Shown here in pieces: positions 41,210 to 51,970 of a DNA stretch of 64,000 nt. Under the pieces are notes generated by a model. The model was not told the origin of the DNA, searched no databases, and saw only the letters and a program-made list of their open reading frames with translations. The stretch lies in NCBI RefSeq assembly GCF_004912165.1, contig NZ_STGV01000004.1, positions 248,001 to 312,000 of the forward strand, written 5' to 3'. This DNA is from Peteryoungia ipomoeae (GTDB lineage Bacteria > Pseudomonadota > Alphaproteobacteria > Rhizobiales > Rhizobiaceae). Each line of letters starts with the position of its first letter. Position 1 is the stretch's first letter. The translations under genes were made by a program, and so were the position numbers.

Positions 41210-44200
41210 TTATTCGGCTGGTGTCGGTTTACGTCTGGTCTTGCGTTTCGCCGGCGCCGCCTGTGGTTCCACCGCTGAGGTTGATGGCTCCGAGGACGGC
41301 ATGCCGTCCAACGTCACGTCGACGCCGGTAGCCGTCTTCGTTGCTGTGATCGAGATTTCCCGTCCGCCGAGCATCACCTTGGCCGAGTAGCCCTGCCAAT
41401 GTGGAGGAAGCGACGGATTGACCTCAAGTTTGCCTCCGGCTGTGGAAATGCCGAGGATACCTTCAACGGCAAACCGGTAGAGCCAGCCGGCGGAACCCGT
41501 ATACCAGGTCCAGCCGCCACGTCCCGGATAGGCCTCATTGCCGTAGACATCCGCTGCGACGACATAGGGTTCGACCCTGTAGCGTTCGACCGATGCGACA
41601 TCGTTGGCATGATGGATGGGATTGATGACCGTGAAGACATGCCAGGCATCCGAAATTCGGCCTGCCTTGAGGAGGGCCAGTCCAAGCCAGATCGCGGCAT
41701 GGGTATACTGGCCGCCGTTTTCACGCACGCCGGGCGGATAGGCCCCGATATAGCCCGGGTCCACCTCCGGTTTGTCGAAGGCTGGCGTGAACAGCCGAAC
41801 GATGCCGTTCTCGATGTCGACGAGTTCCTTCATCGCTTCATCGAGCGCCAGCTTCACGTGCTCTTCCTGGCCAAGGCCTGACAGAACGCTCCAGGATTGG
41901 GCGATCGAATCGATGCGGCATTGGACCGAAGTGCTGGAGCCCAGGGCTGAGCCGTCGTCGAAATAGCCACGCTTGTAGTGCGCGCCATCCCAGCCGGACG
42001 TCTCGACGGCATCCATCAGCGTTTCGATGTGCTTCGACCATGAGGCAACGCGAGCACTATCATTGCGCTCTCCCGCGATCGGCAGAAAGTTCTTGAGCGT
42101 CATGGCCAAGAGCCAGGCAAGCCACACGCTCTCGCCGCGGCCTTCTATGCCAACACGGTTCATGCCGTCGTTCCAGTCGCCACCAAGGATCAGTGGCAGA
42201 CCGTGCGCACCGGTGCGCTTGATCGCGAGGTCGAGGGCGATGGCCGCATGTTCGTAAAGACTTGCCGTCGTTTCAGATTGAGCGGGTTCGAAGAAGGCAT
42301 CGTGCTGTCCAGCCTGGAGTGACGGCCCCTCGATAAACGGCAGAACTTCATCGAGGATCGTCTCGTCGCCGGTTGCCTTGACATAGGCATGGACAGCATA
42401 GGCCAGCCAGACAACATCGTCAGAGATCAGCGTGCGAACACCCGCGCCGTTTTTCGGCAGCCACCAATGCTGGACGTCGCCTTCCAGAAACTGGCGTGAG
42501 GCGGCGTTCAGGATCTGGCGTCGAGCCAGCGCCGGCTCGGTTGCCAGGAAGGCAAGCGTATCCTGCAACTGATCGCGGAAGCCGAAAGCGCCGCTGGCCT
42601 GGTAGAAGCCGGCCCGTGCCGTAATACGGCAAGCGAGCGCCTGATAGGGCAGCCAGTGATTGACCAGATTGTCGAACGCCTTGTCGCCGGTTTCGACATG
42701 CAGCTTGCCGGTCCGCGCTGCCCAATGGCTGCGGGTGGCATTCAGCATATCGTCGAAGCTCTGCTGGCGAAGCGATGCAATCAGCTTGCCCGCCTCCTCG
42801 GCGGTTTCCGTTTCCCCGAGCAGGAAGACCAGGTCGCGTGTTTCGCCAGCCTTCAGGTCGATCGTAAACGCCAGCGCCGCGCAGGGGTCGCCATCGCTTT
42901 CGATTGTGCCTGACAGGCTGGCGCTCTGATGGACTGCCAGTGGCGAGCGGATGCTGCCATTGCGACCGATGAATTCACGCCGACTTGCGGTGAAGCTCTC
43001 AGGCATGTCCGGGCCGGCAAAGAATGCCGTCCGACCCGGATATTGCAGGTCGTACGGGTTCGTGGCGAGAAGGCCGCCCGAGGTCTCGTCATAGCTCGAC
43101 AGGACAAAGGGCGCCGAACGCGCCGGATTGTTGCCCAGCACCCATTCGGTCAGTCCGAGGATCCGGTAGGAGCTTTTGGTCATGCCTGTATTGGTGAGGC
43201 GCAGACGGCTAAGCTTTGCCGGCTCCTCCTTGGACACGGTCTGCGTTACTTCGATCGCTATATCAGCATGCTGGCTTGTGAAGACCGAGTAGCCCAGGCC
43301 GTGTCTTGTCTCATAGGTGGCCAAGGGGTCATCGTTCAATGCCGCAAACGGAGCAACGCAACGACCGGTCTCGGTGTCAACAACGTAGAACGCTTCGCCC
43401 GGGCGATCCATTACCGGATCGTTGGTCCAGGGGGTCAGCTGGTGGTCGCGGGAATTCTGGCTCCAGGTAAAGCCGGTTCCTTCAGCGGAGACGTTGAAGC
43501 CAAAGCGTTCATTGGCAATTACGTTGATCCAAGGCTGTGGGGTGGTGGTGCGGCCATTCAGGCGGACGACATATTCGCTGCCGTCGCTTGAGAAACCACC
43601 GATACCGTTCCAGAAATCAAGGCCAGCGCCCGACGGTTCGGCTGCTTCGGAGATGCTGGGGGCGTGGGAGGTGCTGATGCCCTCCCATTCGATAGCAGCA
43701 TCCGAATTGCGCGGTTTGGCAAACAGCGAGACGGCGCGGTTGACCTGATCGCTGACCTTGCCGTTGCGGGTGTGCAGCACCACGCGTGCAGCGGCAATCA
43801 GGGATGCGACGGCGTCTTCTCCGACAAGATCATTGCGGACGATAAAGACATGCTGGCTGCCAGGTGGCAGGCGATGCCTGAGGTTTTCAGCCATCTGATC
43901 CAGTGCGTGCTGCATTTCCTGAGCGTAGGACGTGGCACGTTCGTTGACGATGGCGAGATCGGCGATGACGCCGCGACGGCGCAGATATTCGATCGCGCTC
44001 ATCGCCTCGCGTGCGATATCGAGGTCCATATCGTCGTTGATGCGCAGCGCAAAGATCGGATTGTCGCCCGAAATTGCCATCGGCCACAGCGCAGATTGGG
44101 ATTTGAGGCCCGTGCGCACGCTGTCCGGGTCAGCCCGCAGATGCGGATCCGGATAGGTGAGGTAGCGACCGAGATGCTGGAAAGCGGCCGCCTGCTGCGA

Positions 44201-47200
44201 GGTTATGCCGATGTGGCGAAGTTCGACCTGTGCGCGCGTCCAGGCATGCACGAGTTCATGCGCGAAGGCATCGGGATGGCGATAGCGTTCAATTGCCTGG
44301 TCGATTTCGGCGCGACTTGGGGCCGCCATGGTCCAGAAAATCAGGGAGATCTTCTTGCCGGCAGGTACCCGCACCACACGGCGCAGGCTCAAGATTGGAT
44401 CGAGCGTAAAGCCTTCGCTGCCGGAGAGCGTTGCGCCCGGATCAAAGGCTGCGGCCTCGGCAAGGCCGCGGCCGCGGCCGAGGAAACGGCGACGGTCCGT
44501 TTCAAACTCCGTCGGACGACCCTGTCCGGCGCTATCGACAACGAGATGGGCAACGCAGATATCGGCTTCGTTCGGGCTGCGCTTGTTGCGCTCGGCGCGA
44601 ATGACATCGCGCCGACGTCCGAATTCCGTCTTCACGAACATGCGCGAGAAGAGCGGATGCGCTGCATCGGCATCGTCATAACCCAGAACAGGCTCCAGAT
44701 AGGACGTCACTTCGATGTATCGATCTTCCGTGCCCTTGTTGAGGATGGTCAGACGGCGGCCTTCAGCGTCGTGCTCGGTGGCAACGATGCATTCGACGCA
44801 GGTCTCGATATCCCCTACGGTTTTGAAGAATTCGGCCTTGTCATCGCCGAAGATCGCTTTCGATGTCTCTCCGGTTGCGCGCTTTGGCGTTGTGGTGGCC
44901 GACCACCAGCGATTGTCGGTGGTGTCGCGAAGGAAGAGGAAGGTGCCCCAACGGTCCTCGGTCGGGTCGGGCTTCCAGCGGGCCACGGATTGCCCGTTCC
45001 AGCGAGAGAAACCGGAGCCGGTGGCGGTCAGCATCACCGAATAGTGGCCATTCGACAGGAAGACGGCTTCCCGATCCTTGGTGGCCGGTTCTTCGATCGT
45101 GCGGATCTCGGCGCGGAGCAGGTTGGCCTGACCCTTTGCCGGTGTCTGCGGCTCGTATTTCGCGTTCATCACAGGGATTTCACGCGGTGACTTTTCCTGC
45201 AGCAGCAGTTCGGCAGCCTCGATGACCGGATCAGCGTGGAAGAGGTCACGCAGGCGGCCGTTGAAGGCGACGTTCGCCACGGCTGCGATCGACATGCCGT
45301 GGTGGTGGGCATAGTAGTTGTAGACCACGGCACACTTCTGGCCGTCCTGCAGGCGTGTCGGTGTGAAGTCGACAGCGTCGTGGAAGCCATAGGCACCCAG
45401 CGCCCCAAGCTTGCGCAGGCGCTCAAGGTTGGTGAGCGATGCTTCCGGGTGATACTGGCTGGCCAGGATGGAGGCGTAAGGCGCAATGACGGCGTTCTGG
45501 CCGAGACCGCGCTTCAGCCCCAGCGTCGGCACACCAAAGTTGGTGTACTGGTAGTTCATCTCATGATCACGGGCATTGAAGGCGGCTTCAGAAATCCCCC
45601 AGGGGATGTTCAGACGGCGACCGTGATTGATCTGTTCGATGACGACGAGATTGTTCGTTTGGTTGAGGATGCCTCCCTGCTGCTCTTGCATGACAAGCGG
45701 CGGCATCAGGTATTCGAACATCGAACCCGACCAGGAGATCAGGGCAGGACGCGCGCCGATCGGCACGACCTGTCGACCGAGGCGGTACCAATGCTCCGTC
45801 GGCAGATCGCCCTTGGCAATCGCAAACAGGCTGGTCAGACGGCATTCGGAAGCGAGCAGATCGTAGCAGGCCTCATCGAGTTCGCGTCCGTCGACGCGGT
45901 AGCCGATGGAGAGCAGGCGCCGCTCCGGGCGGAAGAGGAAGGTGAAATCCATCTGGAAGGCAATGGTACGCGCGCGCTCCGACAGTTGCGCCAAGCGTTG
46001 GCGCAGCGGATCGATGTTTGAGACATCGAAGGAGGTATCGGCGATATGCGCCTCGCAGACGGAAACCAGCGCCTCGGTCCAGCGCAAGACTTCCGCCGTG
46101 CCTTTGGACCGGACTTCGACGTCGAAGTTGCCAGCGAGCTTCTGGACGTCGCGTGCAAGCACAGCCAGATTGATGATCCGGATGGAGGCGAATTCGTGCT
46201 CGCGCTTCACGGCAGCCAGCGCGTTGATGAAGCCGGAGACACGCTCCTCCAGGCGACGGCGCAGCGGACGGACCGTTTTGCGGTCGTCCGGCAATTGACG
46301 AAGTTCTTCAAGCAGGATGCCGGCGACATCGCCGATACCGTCGAAATTGCCCTGCAGGTGGGCTGAGGGGGCTTCTGCCCATTCGCGGCATGCCGATGAG
46401 ATGGCGATCAGGTGTCCGGCAAGGTTGCCGCTGTCGACCGCCGAAACGTAGCGGGGTCCAAGCGGCAGCAAGGTGTCGGTGTGATACCAGTTGTAGAGGT
46501 GACCGCGATACTTCTCCATGCGCTCGACGGTCGAGATCGTCTGTTCAAGCCGTTCGATGGTCTGGTCGAAACTCAGCCAGCCGAAGTGGCGGCCTGACAC
46601 CACGGAGAGCAGGTACACGCCGATATTGGTCGGAGAGGTGCGGTGCGCGACGACCGGTTCCGGGGTTTCCTGGAAGTTATCCGGCGGAAGGTAGTTGTCG
46701 CCCGCGGTGGTGAATGTCTCGAAATAGCGCCAGGTACGGCGTGCGATCTTACGCAGTTCGTAGGCCACGTGCGCTGGCACTTCGAGGCGGTCCTCGGTCT
46801 CCGCCGACTGGCTGACATACCAGGCCACGAAGGGGGACGCGACCCACAGCAGCGCAAAGGGCAGGCCGATCAGATAACCGTAACCACCGGGCAGGGCGGC
46901 GACGGCAAGCGACACGATCGCCAGCACGGGAGCATTGCGCATGTTTTGATAGTAGGAAGCAACAGAGCCCTGGGCCGCAGACTGGATGCTGGCCGCAGTG
47001 CGCCATTCAAGCAAGAGCTTGCGGCTAACCAGCATCCGATAGAGCGAGCGTGCGATGGCATCGGCCATCATGCAGGCCTGATCCGCGATGAAGACGATGC
47101 GCAGGGCGACCTGTGCATTGATGGAACGGATCTCGGTCCACAAGGAGTTGAAATGTGCGGCGTGGACGATATCGGTCTGGCGGGGCAAGAGACCTGACAG

Positions 47201-49777
47201 CAGCGAAATCGTTGGCGCGACAAACAGGCTGAAGATCAGGAGAAGCTGCCAGACGCTGGCCGTGACCGGATCCATGCAGGCCCAACCAAGAACAGATGCG
47301 GCATACCAGGCAATCGGTGTCAGAGAACGGCGCAGGTTGTCGACCATCTTCCAGCGGGCAAGGGCGGTGATGCCCCGGCTGGGATCGCCGATATAGGGAA
47401 GCAGCTGCCAGTCGCCACGTGCCCAGCGGTGTTGACGCGACACTTCCACCTCGTAGCGGGTCGGGAAATCCTCGACCAGCTCGACATCGGTCACGAGTGC
47501 GCAGCGCGCAAACGAGCCTTCAAGAAGGTCGTGGCTGAGGACCGTGTTTTCGTCGATGCGTCCCTTGATGGCGCGCTCGAAGGCGTCAACGTCGTAAAGG
47601 CCCTTGCCGGTAAACGTGCCCTCGTCGGTCAGATCCTGATAAACATCCGAAACGGTGAAGACATAAGGGTCCAGGCCGCGGTTCATCGAGAAAATGCGCT
47701 GGAAGACCGAAGCGTCATTGCCTGTCGTGAGCGATGGTGTGACGCGCGGCTGCAAGATGCCGTAGCCGCCGATGACCCGGCCGGTCTTTTCATCATGCAC
47801 AGGGCGGTTGATCGGATGGTGCATCTTGCCGACGAGCTTCGTCACCGCATCGCGCATCAGGCGCGTATCGGCGTCGAGCGTCATCACGTAGCGCACGCCA
47901 TCCGGTACCATGTTGGCACCTGGCATATAGGAGGTGTCGCGATCCCCTCTCAGCAGGAGATTGAGCTCGTGCAACTTGCCGCGCTTGCGTTCCCAGCCCA
48001 TCCAGCAGCCCTCTGCGGGATTGTAGAGACGGCGGCGATGCAGGAGGTAGAAGCGGGTGCGCCCATCGGATCGGTAGCGCGCGTTCAGCGCTTCGATTTC
48101 ACGGGTCGCATAGTCGAGGATCTCGAGGTCTGCCGGCGTCTCTTCCTGGGCGCTGTCTTTCCAGTCGCTCAAAAGAGAAAAATAGATCTCGCCATGCGGA
48201 TTGGTGAGGTAGTGGACTTCGAGGTTGCGGATCAGTTCGTCAACATCATCCCGCTTGGTGATCATGCATGGGACAGCGACGAGCGTCTTGGCATCCTCGG
48301 GAATGCCGTTCTTGAACTCGTAGCCGGTCAGGCGCGAGGGTTTGACGAGGAAGGTGACAAGGGTGTTGAACAGACCAGTCGCCCCTTCCGAAACAGGAAG
48401 TGAGACGAGGAGAAGCAGAACAATGATCAGCGGCGTCGCCAGCCCTGCCGTAGTCAGGAAATTACCGATGACGGCAAGTGCCACAAGGGTGATCAGGAGG
48501 ACAGGAATAGCAATTGCCAGCCAATGCAATTTGCGGATGCCGTCGGACACGCGTCGTGACAGCGGGGGACGATAGCCGATTTCCGCTTCCAGTTCCTGCC
48601 GCCGATTGCCGACGAAATAGCTGCCGACATCGCGCAGCCCATCGTGGCCCGCCCGCTCTGATGCCAGGGCGATTGCCTTCTGGGCAATCTCGATTTCCGA
48701 GAGATCAGAACGGCGCGCCAGCTTCTCGATGGTGTTGCGGTACGCGTTGCGGGAACCGAAATCGAGATCGCGGAAGTCGGTCTGGTCGCCGAGGACTTCA
48801 TCGACCTTGCTGACCTCTTCGACCCAGACCGACCATTCCTTGTCATCGATCTCGCGCAGGCCGCGGACGATATTGCCCATCGTAACATTGCCAGAGGACA
48901 GCCGATTATGTTCGGCGTCCATGGCTTCTTGCGCAGTGCGGCCAGCGGCTTCCAGCCGCTGCTCGATCCAATCGACGGCAAAACGCGTATCCTGCGAGCC
49001 GTTGCGGAGCCGGTAGAGGAACTGTGTGGCAAAGGTGTTGTCGTCGGCGAGATTCGCTATCTGCCCGAGATAGACCGCCGCCGCTGCCGGATCGTTGAGG
49101 CGGATGATCGTGTCGGCCGCTTCGTTGGCCTTGCGGCGCATCTGGCGGGAGCGATCGACGCGGGTCGCGATCCGGCGGAGATTTTCAACAAGCACGAAGC
49201 GCACGATGGACGGCAGAGCCCAAAGCTCGCCGATATCGAGCACCTTGTGGCGCTGGAAACCTTCGACGAGAGCCGTCATGCTTTCCTGGGAGACGGTCGA
49301 ATGCGTATGCGCGACATAGAGCCAGGCCAGCGCCATCGTTCTTGGAACGTCGCGATTGCCGATCTTCATTGTCGGCAATTGTTGATAGAATTTGCGCGGG
49401 AAGTCTCGTCGAACTTCCTGGATCGCTTCTTCGATGACGTAGTGATTGTCGAGCAACCATTCTGCGGCAGGTGTGATCGTCGCGCCGGCTTCTACATCTG
49501 CGGCTGTCGCGCGATAGACACGCAGGATTTCGCGTTCGTTCTCCTTGTGCCGAGCGAAGAAGTCGAACTCCATGAAATTGGGAAGTTCGCGTGTTCCGTC
49601 GAGGGCAAGCGATGCAGCGCTGTCGGCGAGCTCATCAATGGTGAAGTAGGCAGCGCGGATCGAATCATTGTGGTCGATCTGCTTTGCTTCAAGGTCGCGC
49701 GAAGGAACGTGCAGCGTCATGGAAGATTTATTACTCGGTTTTGGTTGGCGGGAACGGAGGCGTATTCTCAGAGCCAT
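41210..49777 (-). CDS. ndvB: NdvB/ChvB cyclic beta-1,2-glucan synthase
   Basis: A 2855-residue inner-membrane enzyme, close to the about 2830 residues of known NdvB/ChvB. Order seen: an N-terminal cytoplasmic region; membrane helices near 420-480; a GT84 glycosyltransferase region with LDADT near residue 635 and RQHRWARGDW near 785; more membrane helices (about 810-960); a glucoamylase-like region; then GH94-type phosphorylase segments controlling ring size at the C-terminus (YTGSAGWLYRFAVEGILGI). The protein is its own primer for UDP-glucose polymerisation and cyclises the product, which NdvA exports (family knowledge). The start is uncertain: ATG 49777 or ATG 49720, neither with a clear ribosome site. 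No frameshift is visible over 8.5 kb. Confidence 0.95.
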   Translation of the reverse strand: MALRIRLRSRQPKPSNKSSMTLHVPSRDLEAKQIDHNDSIRAAYFTIDELADSAASLALDGTRELPNFMEFDFFARHKENEREILRVYRATAADVEAGATITPAAEWLLDNHYVIEEAIQEVRRDFPRKFYQQLPTMKIGNRDVPRTMALAWLYVAHTHSTVSQESMTALVEGFQRHKVLDIGELWALPSIVRFVLVENLRRIATRVDRSRQMRRKANEAADTIIRLNDPAAAAVYLGQIANLADDNTFATQFLYRLRNGSQDTRFAVDWIEQRLEAAGRTAQEAMDAEHNRLSSGNVTMGNIVRGLREIDDKEWSVWVEEVSKVDEVLGDQTDFRDLDFGSRNAYRNTIEKLARRSDLSEIEIAQKAIALASERAGHDGLRDVGSYFVGNRRQELEAEIGYRPPLSRRVSDGIRKLHWLAIAIPVLLITLVALAVIGNFLTTAGLATPLIIVLLLLVSLPVSEGATGLFNTLVTFLVKPSRLTGYEFKNGIPEDAKTLVAVPCMITKRDDVDELIRNLEVHYLTNPHGEIYFSLLSDWKDSAQEETPADLEILDYATREIEALNARYRSDGRTRFYLLHRRRLYNPAEGCWMGWERKRGKLHELNLLLRGDRDTSYMPGANMVPDGVRYVMTLDADTRLMRDAVTKLVGKMHHPINRPVHDEKTGRVIGGYGILQPRVTPSLTTGNDASVFQRIFSMNRGLDPYVFTVSDVYQDLTDEGTFTGKGLYDVDAFERAIKGRIDENTVLSHDLLEGSFARCALVTDVELVEDFPTRYEVEVSRQHRWARGDWQLLPYIGDPSRGITALARWKMVDNLRRSLTPIAWYAASVLGWACMDPVTASVWQLLLIFSLFVAPTISLLSGLLPRQTDIVHAAHFNSLWTEIRSINAQVALRIVFIADQACMMADAIARSLYRMLVSRKLLLEWRTAASIQSAAQGSVASYYQNMRNAPVLAIVSLAVAALPGGYGYLIGLPFALLWVASPFVAWYVSQSAETEDRLEVPAHVAYELRKIARRTWRYFETFTTAGDNYLPPDNFQETPEPVVAHRTSPTNIGVYLLSVVSGRHFGWLSFDQTIERLEQTISTVERMEKYRGHLYNWYHTDTLLPLGPRYVSAVDSGNLAGHLIAISSACREWAEAPSAHLQGNFDGIGDVAGILLEELRQLPDDRKTVRPLRRRLEERVSGFINALAAVKREHEFASIRIINLAVLARDVQKLAGNFDVEVRSKGTAEVLRWTEALVSVCEAHIADTSFDVSNIDPLRQRLAQLSERARTIAFQMDFTFLFRPERRLLSIGYRVDGRELDEACYDLLASECRLTSLFAIAKGDLPTEHWYRLGRQVVPIGARPALISWSGSMFEYLMPPLVMQEQQGGILNQTNNLVVIEQINHGRRLNIPWGISEAAFNARDHEMNYQYTNFGVPTLGLKRGLGQNAVIAPYASILASQYHPEASLTNLERLRKLGALGAYGFHDAVDFTPTRLQDGQKCAVVYNYYAHHHGMSIAAVANVAFNGRLRDLFHADPVIEAAELLLQEKSPREIPVMNAKYEPQTPAKGQANLLRAEIRTIEEPATKDREAVFLSNGHYSVMLTATGSGFSRWNGQSVARWKPDPTEDRWGTFLFLRDTTDNRWWSATTTPKRATGETSKAIFGDDKAEFFKTVGDIETCVECIVATEHDAEGRRLTILNKGTEDRYIEVTSYLEPVLGYDDADAAHPLFSRMFVKTEFGRRRDVIRAERNKRSPNEADICVAHLVVDSAGQGRPTEFETDRRRFLGRGRGLAEAAAFDPGATLSGSEGFTLDPILSLRRVVRVPAGKKISLIFWTMAAPSRAEIDQAIERYRHPDAFAHELVHAWTRAQVELRHIGITSQQAAAFQHLGRYLTYPDPHLRADPDSVRTGLKSQSALWPMAISGDNPIFALRINDDMDLDIAREAMSAIEYLRRRGVIADLAIVNERATSYAQEMQHALDQMAENLRHRLPPGSQHVFIVRNDLVGEDAVASLIAAARVVLHTRNGKVSDQVNRAVSLFAKPRNSDAAIEWEGISTSHAPSISEAAEPSGAGLDFWNGIGGFSSDGSEYVVRLNGRTTTPQPWINVIANERFGFNVSAEGTGFTWSQNSRDHQLTPWTNDPVMDRPGEAFYVVDTETGRCVAPFAALNDDPLATYETRHGLGYSVFTSQHADIAIEVTQTVSKEEPAKLSRLRLTNTGMTKSSYRILGLTEWVLGNNPARSAPFVLSSYDETSGGLLATNPYDLQYPGRTAFFAGPDMPESFTASRREFIGRNGSIRSPLAVHQSASLSGTIESDGDPCAALAFTIDLKAGETRDLVFLLGETETAEEAGKLIASLRQQSFDDMLNATRSHWAARTGKLHVETGDKAFDNLVNHWLPYQALACRITARAGFYQASGAFGFRDQLQDTLAFLATEPALARRQILNAASRQFLEGDVQHWWLPKNGAGVRTLISDDVVWLAYAVHAYVKATGDETILDEVLPFIEGPSLQAGQHDAFFEPAQSETTASLYEHAAIALDLAIKRTGAHGLPLILGGDWNDGMNRVGIEGRGESVWLAWLLAMTLKNFLPIAGERNDSARVASWSKHIETLMDAVETSGWDGAHYKRGYFDDGSALGSSTSVQCRIDSIAQSWSVLSGLGQEEHVKLALDEAMKELVDIENGIVRLFTPAFDKPEVDPGYIGAYPPGVRENGGQYTHAAIWLGLALLKAGRISDAWHVFTVINPIHHANDVASVERYRVEPYVVAADVYGNEAYPGRGGWTWYTGSAGWLYRFAVEGILGISTAGGKLEVNPSLPPHWQGYSAKVMLGGREISITATKTATGVDVTLDGMPSSEPSTSAVEPQAAPAKRKTRRKPTPAE

Positions 49778-49993
49778 CAGGCATCGAATGTCAGCACATC
49801 ACTCACAGGTAAGATCGACCATTGAGACAGAAGTGGGCGGTAATAGGACCGGTCGGCCATCGGACATAGTCTTTTGCCCGGTTGCACGCTCCCGAAGCGA
49901 TAAATTCGCCCTTTTATGACTCTTTTCAAGCGGCTGGCAACGGGATTGCGAAGACTCTTTGGCTTAACGGTTACCGTCATGGCCGCTATTGGA

Positions 49994-50647
49994 TCATTGA
50001 GCCTCTTCGCGACTGTTATTGCGGCTGAGAGAAATGCCGCCGAGCAGAGCTTCCACGGCCGTCAGCGCTATGTCTGGTAGTCTGGTTTCGTCAAAAAGAT
50101 CTCCTGCCAAGGACGCCTCCAACCAGAGACCGTCGATCAGGCCGTTGATCGCAATTGCCAGTTCGCGTGCATTGCGGTTTTCGCCGCGAGATCCATGCTG
50201 CGAGAGCAACGAGGCGACCATGTGTTCAACCGTCGACAAGATTACCAGGTAATTTTCCCGGTGAATTTTGCCGAATTCCTCATCGGTTCTGACGCGGCTG
50301 ATGAAGGCTGCCCAGAGTGACAAGGCCTTGGGGTCTGCGATGGGGGGCGAAAGGTTTGCGATGATGAAGCGGCGCAGCCTGTCTGACGCTTCTCCTTCCT
50401 CAGCGCCCATGGCTTGGATCGCGGTTTGCGTCATGGTCGCCAGCATTTCCCGATAGGCTTCCTGGACCATCTGGTCCTTGCCATCGAAATAGTGGCGGAT
50501 CAGGCCGCCGGTGACGCCAGCTCTTGCCGCTATATCGCGCACGGTTGCGCCTTCGAGGCCATGGTCTGAAATGCTTTCCAGCGTCGCGTTGACGAGGTTC
50601 TGGCGGCGCTCGGCTTCTCCGGCACGCTGAAAGCTGCGGCGGGTCAT
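49994..50647 (-). CDS. TetR-family regulator (BetI-like)
   Basis: A 217-residue TetR protein. The N-terminal helix-turn-helix is GATVRDIAARAGVTGGLIRH plus YFDGKDQMV. The ligand domain resembles the BetI subgroup (FHREN-like KIHRENYLVILSTVEHMV). BetI represses choline-betaine genes, but none is present here, so the name is only a similarity. It diverges from the M20 amidohydrolase gene across 144 bases and probably controls it. The ATG at 50647 follows TTTGGAGACCGAA. A 12-base palindrome ATGCGGCCGCAT at 50692-50703 lies in the shared promoter region. Confidence 0.85.
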   Translation of the reverse strand: MTRRSFQRAGEAERRQNLVNATLESISDHGLEGATVRDIAARAGVTGGLIRHYFDGKDQMVQEAYREMLATMTQTAIQAMGAEEGEASDRLRRFIIANLSPPIADPKALSLWAAFISRVRTDEEFGKIHRENYLVILSTVEHMVASLLSQHGSRGENRNARELAIAINGLIDGLWLEASLAGDLFDETRLPDIALTAVEALLGGISLSRNNSREEAQ

Positions 50648-50791
50648 TTCGGTCTCCAAAGGGAAGCAAGACCGGCACCAGGTTCTGGAAGATGCGGCCG
50701 CATACATTTTATCCGGTTGAACCACCCGGCTGCAAGTGCCAGTGTCTGTCGCCGACGCTGAGAGCGATACCTGCATTAAGGATAGGATTTC

Positions 50792-51955
50792 ATGACAATC
50801 CATGCCGCGAACATGATGGACGAAGTACGAGCCACGCGACACCATCTGCATCAATTCCCGGAGATCGGATTGTCGGAGTTCAAGACATCGGATTATGTCG
50901 CCGAGCGGCTGACGGCGATGGGCTATGAGGTTACCCGCGGCCTTGCCAAGACGGGCGTGGTGGCAACCCTTAAAAACGGTTCCAGCAGCCGCAGCATCGG
51001 CATTCGCGCCGATTTCGACGCCTTGCCCATCCATGAGGAAACGGGTCTGCCCTATGCAAGCCAGATCCCGGGCATGATGCATGCCTGCGGGCATGACGGG
51101 CATACCGCGATGTTGCTCGGAGCGGCAAAACTGCTTGCTGAACGCCGCAATTTCGATGGCGTCATCCACCTCATCTTCCAGCCTGCCGAAGAGAATTTCG
51201 GTGGCGCACGCATCATGATCGAGGATGGCCTGTTCGACAGATTTCCCTGCGATGCCGTCTTTGCCCTCCACAACGATCCGGACATTCCCTTCGGAAAGTT
51301 CGCCTTGCGCGCCGGGCCGATCATGGCAGCCGTCGACGAATGCAAGATCACGGTGAACGGACGCGGCGGCCATGGCGCGGAGCCGCAGTCGACGGCCGAT
51401 CCAATCGTCTGTGGCGCGTCGATCATCATGGCGCTGCAGACGATTGTTTCGCGCAACATTCATCCGCTCGATCCGACGGTCGTCACCGTTGGTGGTTTTC
51501 ATGCCGGAGCGGCAAGCAATGTCATTCCCGAGCGGGCAGAGATGGTGCTCTCGATCCGGTCTTTCGACAGCGCCGTGCGGGATCAGCTCGAAAGCCGCAT
51601 TCGCGCGGTGGCAGAAGGGCAGGCGGCGAGCTACGGCATGGGTGTGACCATCGACTACGAACGTGGTTATGATCCGACCATCAACCATCAGGCAGAGACC
51701 GATTTCGTCCGCGATGTCGCCATCAGTTTTGCTGGCGCCGATCAGGTCTTCGACATGGCGCGCCCAATGATGGGGAGCGAGGATTTTGGTTACATGCTGG
51801 CGAAGCGGCCGGGCAGCTATTTCTTCCTGGGGACGCAGCGGACGCCAGACGATCCGCCGCTTCACCATCCGCGTTACGACTTCAACGACGATATCCTGCC
51901 GATCGGCACGAGTTTCTGGGTGGAGCTGGCGGAGCGGTATCTGGCGCGGACGTGA
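50792..51955 (+). CDS. M20-family amidohydrolase (aminoacylase/hippurate hydrolase-like)
   Basis: A 387-residue M20D peptidase-family enzyme. Metal ligands are recognisable in the MHACGHDGHTAM motif, the general-base region QPAEENFGGARIMIEDGLFD, and the last ligand in MGSEDFGYM. The central dimerisation domain is present (GRGGHGAEPQ). Family members remove acyl groups from N-acyl amino acids, such as hippurate or acetyl-amino acids, or from auxin conjugates. The actual substrate is not determined by the sequence. The ATG at 50792 has AAGGATAGGA upstream. A divergent TetR gene is its likely regulator; a weak hairpin follows at 51971-51998. Confidence 0.88.
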   Translation: MTIHAANMMDEVRATRHHLHQFPEIGLSEFKTSDYVAERLTAMGYEVTRGLAKTGVVATLKNGSSSRSIGIRADFDALPIHEETGLPYASQIPGMMHACGHDGHTAMLLGAAKLLAERRNFDGVIHLIFQPAEENFGGARIMIEDGLFDRFPCDAVFALHNDPDIPFGKFALRAGPIMAAVDECKITVNGRGGHGAEPQSTADPIVCGASIIMALQTIVSRNIHPLDPTVVTVGGFHAGAASNVIPERAEMVLSIRSFDSAVRDQLESRIRAVAEGQAASYGMGVTIDYERGYDPTINHQAETDFVRDVAISFAGADQVFDMARPMMGSEDFGYMLAKRPGSYFFLGTQRTPDDPPLHHPRYDFNDDILPIGTSFWVELAERYLART

Positions 51956-51970
51956 GCATGATCCGTCTTT

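Noticed and set aside
43664..45190. Long plus-strand frame inside ndvB
   Set aside because: Antisense shadow of ndvB, which continues uninterrupted across it.
49994..50647. Naming the TetR regulator betI
   Set aside because: It is similar to BetI in its ligand domain, but no choline or betaine genes are adjacent and the divergent gene is an amidohydrolase.
50692..50703. ATGCGGCCGCAT palindrome between the TetR and amidohydrolase genes as a firm operator
   Set aside because: A 12-base GC-rich palindrome can arise by chance in this base composition, and TetR sites are usually longer with a spacer. It is mentioned only as context.
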